From a virus, in the IMG/VR virus record IMGVR_UViG_3300012920_000121, positions 1-34,995 of that record: a stretch of 34,995 bases of DNA. One strand, written 5' to 3'. The translations under genes were made by a program, and so were the position numbers. This document shows positions 29,701 to 34,995 of this stretch, piece by piece; within the stretch, counting starts at the first letter, position 1, and the number at the start of each line of letters is the position of its first letter. The notes below the pieces were generated by a model that was given only the letters and a program-made list of their open reading frames with translations, was not told where the DNA came from and ran no database searches.

Positions 29701-31236
29701 ATGTCATTACCATTCACAATAGACACGATAAGGTTAAAAAACAATAACCCAGGCAATTCACCTGACTATACGGAGCATGACTTCATAACCCTCCGTAGAT
29801 ATAACGGAGAACCCCTAAATCACACTCAGGCTGATGACAACCTAGAGCTTCTAAGGAGAGCATTACTTGGGCTTGATGAGAACACCAGATACCTCGATCA
29901 AGTTGTGAATAATGTGGTGAATAACTTTACAGTCAATGAGGAGTTTATTAACAACCTCTTTGAACACCCATACTTTGATCAAAGGATTAACCAATATTTC
30001 GAAGAGAATATTGAAAACATTATAAACTACATCACGAGCAATGATGTATTTAATAATTATATCACCGAGAATATAACCCAGTTTTTTGAGAACAATTTCC
30101 CGACATACTTAAATGAGTTTTTTGTTACCGAGGAGTTTATTAATAATATAAACCTAACCGAAGTCTTAAATAATTACTTCACTCAGCCTGACATAACAGT
30201 CAATGAGTACTTAGATCAGTACCTTGTTAATGTTGTAAATGAAATAGATATAAATGAGATACTAAGGCAGTTACAAGCTTATGTTGATCAGCAGATAGAA
30301 TTACGCACGCAAGCATTTCAGGTTCAGCTTGATACAATGAATGCAGTGCTTAATAGTATTATGGATATACTAGAGCAAATACAAGATCCAGGGACTGACA
30401 TTGATCTTAGTGGCGTAATACAAGCGATTCAAGACTTGGGTGACGATGTGAAAGAGAATGCTGATAATATTGCTGATCTATCTAACGATATTCAGCAGAA
30501 CGGTGTTGCCATTAATGACTTAAGTAACGCCCTTAATGCCGTCATAGATTCCGTAAACAATATAGGAAACGCTCTTCAAGCATTAACCGCTGCAATGCAG
30601 GCAGGATTTGATGCTCTTAATAATTTTATTAATGGTGTGTTTGGTGATGTGTTTGACGCAATTGCCGCACTCGGTGATCAGATTGCAGCAAACGCACAGG
30701 AGATAGCAGACCTATGGGATTTCGTAGGGCAAATGGCACAGGACTTATGGAACGCCATAGGCCAGATTTGGGATGAGCTGGCAAAGGTGCTTGGGGAACT
30801 AGAAGATTTAGAAGCACTGATATGTGAAGCTGAACTAAGGATCGCAGCACTCAAAGACTATCTAGATACAATAGAAGTTGAGAGCATAAGTATATGCGAG
30901 GATGGTGAGTTAAAAGGTTTAGATGTGGCAACATTCCCAGGCAATATACCACCAACCACAGATCCCGATGCTGGTGAGCTTGCGGGTTGTGGTGGGCCTG
31001 CGTTCAACGCATTAATACAGGCACAACAGAAAGCGAAGCATCCAGCCCGAGCAGCAAGAGAAGAAAGGCGTGAGGCTCAAAGGCAGGCTCGCCAGCAGCA
31101 ACAAGCCAACAGGCAGTTCGTTCAAAATGCAAGGGGGCCAGCCAATAACTTGAGAAATGCTGTGCAGGTTGCCAAAGGTCAAGGATTTCAACCCCCAGTA
31201 ATAGCCCAGTTCATTCATAACTTCTTAACACGATGA
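29701..31236 (+). CDS. Asn-rich fibre-like structural protein
   Basis: This 511-residue protein has GGAG 8 bases before ATG. The N-terminus (FITLRRYNGEPLNHTQADDNLELLRRAL) resembles the opening of phage fibre proteins. Residues about 75-200 are heavily Asn/Phe/Ile-rich (INNLFEHPYF, QRINQYFEENIENII). A long helical, coiled-coil-like region follows (residues about 195-390, ADNIADLSNDI; WDFVGQMAQDLWNAIGQIWDEL). The C-terminus is basic and Gln/Ala/Arg-rich (REERREAQRQARQQQQ). This suits a trimeric stalk or fibre. No receptor-binding domain is recognised. It couples by ATGA to the next gene. Confidence 0.6.
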   Translation: MSLPFTIDTIRLKNNNPGNSPDYTEHDFITLRRYNGEPLNHTQADDNLELLRRALLGLDENTRYLDQVVNNVVNNFTVNEEFINNLFEHPYFDQRINQYFEENIENIINYITSNDVFNNYITENITQFFENNFPTYLNEFFVTEEFINNINLTEVLNNYFTQPDITVNEYLDQYLVNVVNEIDINEILRQLQAYVDQQIELRTQAFQVQLDTMNAVLNSIMDILEQIQDPGTDIDLSGVIQAIQDLGDDVKENADNIADLSNDIQQNGVAINDLSNALNAVIDSVNNIGNALQALTAAMQAGFDALNNFINGVFGDVFDAIAALGDQIAANAQEIADLWDFVGQMAQDLWNAIGQIWDELAKVLGELEDLEALICEAELRIAALKDYLDTIEVESISICEDGELKGLDVATFPGNIPPTTDPDAGELAGCGGPAFNALIQAQQKAKHPARAAREERREAQRQARQQQQANRQFVQNARGPANNLRNAVQVAKGQGFQPPVIAQFIHNFLTR

Positions 31237-34085
31237 CTACAGATTCTAAAGAAAAAGGAATAGGGGATCAAATTATTGATTGGGGCAGATCCATGATGGG
31301 ATTTGTCGAGGATTTAATTGGCAGTGAAACCCTTCAAATGGGCATGGAATGGTGGAAGTCCGAGGAAGGTAAGAAAGTAATAGATGCCTGGAATGCTGAA
31401 GCTGAACGCCTTGCGGATAAAAGAAACAATTTACAGAAGGAGTGGGTCAAGGAGACTCGCGGATATGATACTTCTCTCACAGGGGATGAGGCTGACAGAA
31501 ATGCGTATTTTTACAAGCCTGCTCGTATTGTTGAGAATGGTGACGGAACCTTTGGGGTTGATACCAATGATGATGGTACAGCTGAGAGGCAGTTCAACAG
31601 CAGGGATGCAGCACAAAGCTATGTTGATGAGATAGGCGGAATATCCACCTTTGAGTCGTATGGCGGAGAGGGGTTGTATAGCAGGGAAGTAGAAGATGTT
31701 GTAATTGCAAACCAAAACCAAATAAGAAAGGTTGTTCAGAAGTTACAGTCACCTGAGGATCGCAAGAAGTTACTAGATGCGATTGCTAAGTTTGCAGACC
31801 TGCAGGCAGATAGAACCAGTAGCTTCATAACATCTGCCATGATCGATGAGGATATTGTCGATGATGATGGTAAAGTTATCGAGTCTCTGGAAAAAGCCAG
31901 AACTGAGTTAATAAATAATTTAAATGAGTTGCTTGGTGATGCCGCAGAAGCAATCAATCTCGCAGATGCCATAGGTACTGGCGAAATAAACAAGGCGGAT
32001 TTTAGGCGGGCAGTCGATGTAGGTGATGCACTTAAAGATCAGGCAGGAGATGTTTCGGATCAGGAGTACTATAGGGCAATGGCTGTTGTGGCAGCCAATG
32101 AGGATAAGTATGACCTTCTTCTTGCATCATCCAGGGAAGCACAACTTGATGTGTATAACAAGTTGCAGGCCGAGAGATACCAAGGAGGGTTCCAAGGGCT
32201 TTCGACTAGGCAGACTAGAGATATTGCAAGAGAGTTCCTGGCTAATAATACTTCGCTCGCCAAACAACTTTCAGACATTAACATAGAGAATGCCAAGATA
32301 CTTGGTGATGCCCATATCAGGAGAGCCAAGCTTATGGGTGAGGCAGATGTCAAGTCGGCTCAACTTGAAGGTGATGCTTCTGTTCGCGGTGCAGAAAGAA
32401 CTAGGCAGTCGGAGATGAAGCAGGCTGACAGGACAGGTCAAGCTGCTATATCTGGTGCGACCAACGAGATAAAGAATCAGGATTATATCACCGCCTTGCG
32501 TGATAAACTAAAGTTTGATGGATACAGGCAAGAGCTTTATGAAATAGATAGGGTTGGAAAAAGAGATAAGGCTCTTTCATCGGGAGTGCTTGAGGAGCAG
32601 AAGATGCTGCAACCTTACAGGATGGGGCCAGCTGACTATGGCAGTCCTGATGTTGCCCAGCAATTGTATTCCCCAGAGTTTGACTGGGTAAGTAGTTTGC
32701 TGGACAAAATAGGTAAGGGCGAGGGTGATACTGGTGGTCTCATAGGGACATTGATAAGCACCCTAAAGGATGGATTTGCAGGTATAGGTGGTAAGATAGC
32801 TGGAATGTTTGGTGGAGATGATGAGGATGGTGATACTGGCGATCAAACTGTATATAAATCAAATGGGGATGGTACTTTTACAGGAGATAATGGTACAACA
32901 TTCAACCCTACCTTAGGTGGTGGTGGAAACTTGGGTAACGAGAACCAGCAATCCTCTCAAACGAATGATGGTAGTGGTGTTGTTTTAAACCCCGTACTTC
33001 CTCCTGGTTCTATACTTGATGACGATGGTAATGGCGTTGATGACCGCACCGATATGAATGGTGATGGTGTAATTAATGAACAAGATACTTTATATTACGA
33101 ACCAGAGTCAGGTAGATACTTTAATATAAACCCAATAAATGGTGGCAGGGAGTATCTCGATGGATCCGAGACAGGCTTTTTTGATAACGAAGGTGTTGAC
33201 CTTACTACCTCTGTACCTGGAACCGAAGGGCTTGATATGGATGGAGATGGTGTCATTGATACCTTTTCAGTTGAGGGTATAAATGAACCTGGATTCTTTC
33301 AGAGTGATGAGGATAAAATAAATCAAAACATAGAAACCGAAGTAGGTGACTTTGTAGACGACCTATACTCTGATGTGGACGGCGATTCAGTGCATGGAGG
33401 TGAACTCACCGATGGTACAAATCAAAATGTCGAGGATGAAACTCTGGGAGACAAGTCAGGAATAGGTTATCAACTCGGTGCAGAGCAACAGCTCGGTGGG
33501 GTTGGTGTTGTATATAACCCTGAGACTGGAATGTTTGAGGTTACAGGCCCAGATGGTGTAGTGAATGAGTTCACTTTCGATGAGATGAATGAGTTTGGAA
33601 TAGCTATACCTGAAGCTGAAATGGCTATGTACGAATCAAGCACAGGTAATTTCCAAATGTCAGACGAAGAGCTTGGCTTAGAAGACGATCCATTTGCTGG
33701 ACTAGGAGGTTTTGAACTAGTTGGAGGAGAAGACTTACTCAATCAATCAGACATTCTTCTTGATTCATCAAATGCGATTGGTGGCGGAGCGGCTAGTATA
33801 GCTGGCGGGGGTTCCGCATCAGCACTTGCAGGTTCTGGTGGTACTGGAACTCTGGGCGGTGTCCTGACAGATAGTATTGGTGGAGATGGAGTCACTGGAT
33901 TAGGTGGAGTTGAGCAAGACTTAGGTTACGGATTGAATCCTGACGGGACTGCAATAACGCACGATCAATATATGGCAACCGCCGCAGGTGGTAATAACAT
34001 TAATGACCTAGCTACCAATTATGGCGGCGGCTTCAATATGGACTTTGGCCTCGGTGACTTTAATTTTCAAGATCTACCTGATTAA
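31233..34085 (+). CDS. 950-residue internal-type protein with hendecad and calcium-type motifs
   Basis: The N-terminal 350 residues are helical and charged. Residues about 350-393 contain four near-exact 11-residue repeats (NIENAKILGDA, HIRRAKLMGEA, DVKSAQLEGDA and SVRGAERTRQS). Near residues 596-618 and 668-678, DxNxDGxI-type loops (DMNGDGVINEQD; DMDGDGVID) match EF-hand/dockerin calcium loops; a third is DVDGDSV. The tail is Gly/Asp-rich (GGGAASIAGGGSAS; DFGLGDFNF). It may be an ejected or virion-internal protein that interacts with membranes, or a calcium-stabilised tail part. The start overlaps the previous stop (ATGA). No enzyme motif is seen. Confidence 0.6.
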   Translation: MTTDSKEKGIGDQIIDWGRSMMGFVEDLIGSETLQMGMEWWKSEEGKKVIDAWNAEAERLADKRNNLQKEWVKETRGYDTSLTGDEADRNAYFYKPARIVENGDGTFGVDTNDDGTAERQFNSRDAAQSYVDEIGGISTFESYGGEGLYSREVEDVVIANQNQIRKVVQKLQSPEDRKKLLDAIAKFADLQADRTSSFITSAMIDEDIVDDDGKVIESLEKARTELINNLNELLGDAAEAINLADAIGTGEINKADFRRAVDVGDALKDQAGDVSDQEYYRAMAVVAANEDKYDLLLASSREAQLDVYNKLQAERYQGGFQGLSTRQTRDIAREFLANNTSLAKQLSDINIENAKILGDAHIRRAKLMGEADVKSAQLEGDASVRGAERTRQSEMKQADRTGQAAISGATNEIKNQDYITALRDKLKFDGYRQELYEIDRVGKRDKALSSGVLEEQKMLQPYRMGPADYGSPDVAQQLYSPEFDWVSSLLDKIGKGEGDTGGLIGTLISTLKDGFAGIGGKIAGMFGGDDEDGDTGDQTVYKSNGDGTFTGDNGTTFNPTLGGGGNLGNENQQSSQTNDGSGVVLNPVLPPGSILDDDGNGVDDRTDMNGDGVINEQDTLYYEPESGRYFNINPINGGREYLDGSETGFFDNEGVDLTTSVPGTEGLDMDGDGVIDTFSVEGINEPGFFQSDEDKINQNIETEVGDFVDDLYSDVDGDSVHGGELTDGTNQNVEDETLGDKSGIGYQLGAEQQLGGVGVVYNPETGMFEVTGPDGVVNEFTFDEMNEFGIAIPEAEMAMYESSTGNFQMSDEELGLEDDPFAGLGGFELVGGEDLLNQSDILLDSSNAIGGGAASIAGGGSASALAGSGGTGTLGGVLTDSIGGDGVTGLGGVEQDLGYGLNPDGTAITHDQYMATAAGGNNINDLATNYGGGFNMDFGLGDFNFQDLPD

Positions 34086-34094
34086 GGATTAGCT

Positions 34095-34995
34095 ATGGCA
34101 CAATCAAATTACGTACAACCTTTACTTAACAGACCTCTTGATCCATTCGAGCAACAAAGGATTGCGGAGGAAAGAAGATATAGAGAAGCTCAACTGGAAA
34201 AGCTAAGGCAAAACCAGATGGAAGACTTCCAGGCTCAGCAGGCTATGCGTGACGAATCTGCTATGCGTAGACTGCAGATGCAGTTAGATGCTCAGCAAAA
34301 AGCAGCTCGCAAAAGGGCGAAGATGCAGAGGGGTTTTGCACAGCAAGACATGGAGGCAGAACTCGAAAGAGCTAGGCTGCAGTCTCAAGCAATGGCTGGT
34401 GAGATACCACGACTGAATGAGTTAGTTTCTGCCAAAAAGAACCAGCTCAACGATTTGCAAAACTCTATATTTATTTCTGATCCAACAACTGGTGGGGATC
34501 AAAATGCTGCCAACAGAACTAGAACTATGATTCTAAACTTTGCAGGTGCATATGATCTTCCTACACCTCCGCCACAAGTTCAGACCATATCTGATATGCT
34601 TGGGTATCTGAGTCAACAAGCTGTGGCTCAACCTAATAATGAGAATATACAGGAAGCATTAGGACGCTTTGAGACTCATGTTGTTAATGAGCGTAGTCGC
34701 CTTTTAAAGAATGACGATAATCTAAGGACACAGTTCTCGACATTGCAGACTGAGTTAAGCGGGTTAGAGCAACGCAGAAGTACTATACTTAGTAATGTGC
34801 GAGGCGGGGATATGTTATATGATCAGTATTCATCAGGAGTTCTTGATCCAGGAACACCATATACTAGGATTGAACCACTGACATCGGAAGAGTCTGATGA
34901 GGTCATAGACGACTTAATTAGTCCAACCATAAAACCTAAACCTAACGATCCAGAAGTAAACCCAGAGCAGACTTCTAGGGATATAGCTAATATAT
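34095..34995 (+). CDS. coiled-coil virion protein (3' end beyond the window)
   Basis: AAGGA precedes ATG 34095, 9 bases after the previous stop. The frame stays open to the last base, giving 300 complete codons, so the gene is truncated by the window edge. Residues about 18-115 form a long charged Gln/Glu/Arg-rich helix (RIAEERRYREAQLEKLRQNQ). A more mixed segment follows, with GDQNAANRTRTM and AYDLPTPPPQVQT, and a second helix (EALGRFETHVVNERSRLLKN). No catalytic motif is seen. As in many short-tailed phages, coiled-coil internal virion proteins lie here. Confidence 0.7.
   Translation, partial: MAQSNYVQPLLNRPLDPFEQQRIAEERRYREAQLEKLRQNQMEDFQAQQAMRDESAMRRLQMQLDAQQKAARKRAKMQRGFAQQDMEAELERARLQSQAMAGEIPRLNELVSAKKNQLNDLQNSIFISDPTTGGDQNAANRTRTMILNFAGAYDLPTPPPQVQTISDMLGYLSQQAVAQPNNENIQEALGRFETHVVNERSRLLKNDDNLRTQFSTLQTELSGLEQRRSTILSNVRGGDMLYDQYSSGVLDPGTPYTRIEPLTSEESDEVIDDLISPTIKPKPNDPEVNPEQTSRDIANI

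Overview
The window looks like about 35 kb of a double-stranded DNA tailed-bacteriophage genome. It has a dense coding layout with almost no gaps, many 1-4 base stop/start overlaps (ATGA, GTGA, TAATG), and both a recombination/replication module and a virion module. No chromosomal housekeeping gene, rRNA, tRNA, CRISPR array or insertion sequence was recognised. Shine-Dalgarno sites (AGGAGG, GGAGG) precede several starts, so the host is a bacterium. The small Lys-rich proteins and general style resemble aquatic or marine phages, but the host cannot be named from the sequence. The structural set has terminase, portal, scaffold and capsid, then large neck/tail and internal-type proteins, with no tape measure or sheath in the window. 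That suggests a short-tailed (podovirus-like) particle; this is inference.

Layout. (1) 32-1309, minus strand: two uncharacterised proteins and a 38-residue membrane peptide. (2) 1310-1610: a divergent control region with two perfect hairpins and a run of three G tracts. (3) 1611-3385, plus strand: a Cys-cluster protein, a small acidic protein, two small Lys-rich proteins and two consecutive PD-(D/E)XK-type nucleases. (4) 8127-3400, minus strand, one compact operon read right to left: ribbon-helix-helix-like protein, DUF1071/Rad52-like annealing protein, membrane-anchored Cys protein, Cas4/RecB-like nuclease with a Cys cluster, RusA-like resolvase (split over two frames), replication initiator/loader, 24-residue membrane peptide, DnaB helicase, and a small protein ending in an SSB-type acidic tail. 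A UUCG-capped terminator for this operon lies inside the 3' end of the convergent nuclease gene. (5) 8128-8220: the divergent promoter region separating replication from late genes. (6) 8221-34995, plus strand: HTH protein, coiled coil, small terminase-like protein, zinc-knuckle protein, large terminase, four small proteins (two Lys-rich), portal, scaffold, major capsid protein, a 1093-residue Asn/Ser/Gly-rich protein, a holin-like membrane protein, a neck-type protein carrying PTGL repeats, further tail proteins, a stand-alone fibronectin type III domain, another Lys-rich protein, a 1050-residue tail protein, an Asn-rich fibre-like protein, a 950-residue protein with hendecad and calcium-type motifs, and a coiled-coil gene that runs off the window.

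How it fits together. The leftward operon would process and anneal DNA ends (Cas4-like nuclease plus DUF1071), resolve branches (RusA) and replicate (loader, helicase, SSB-like). The rightward block packages DNA (small and large terminase, portal), builds the head (scaffold, capsid) and completes the tail. No integrase, DNA polymerase, RNA polymerase or confident lysin is in the window.
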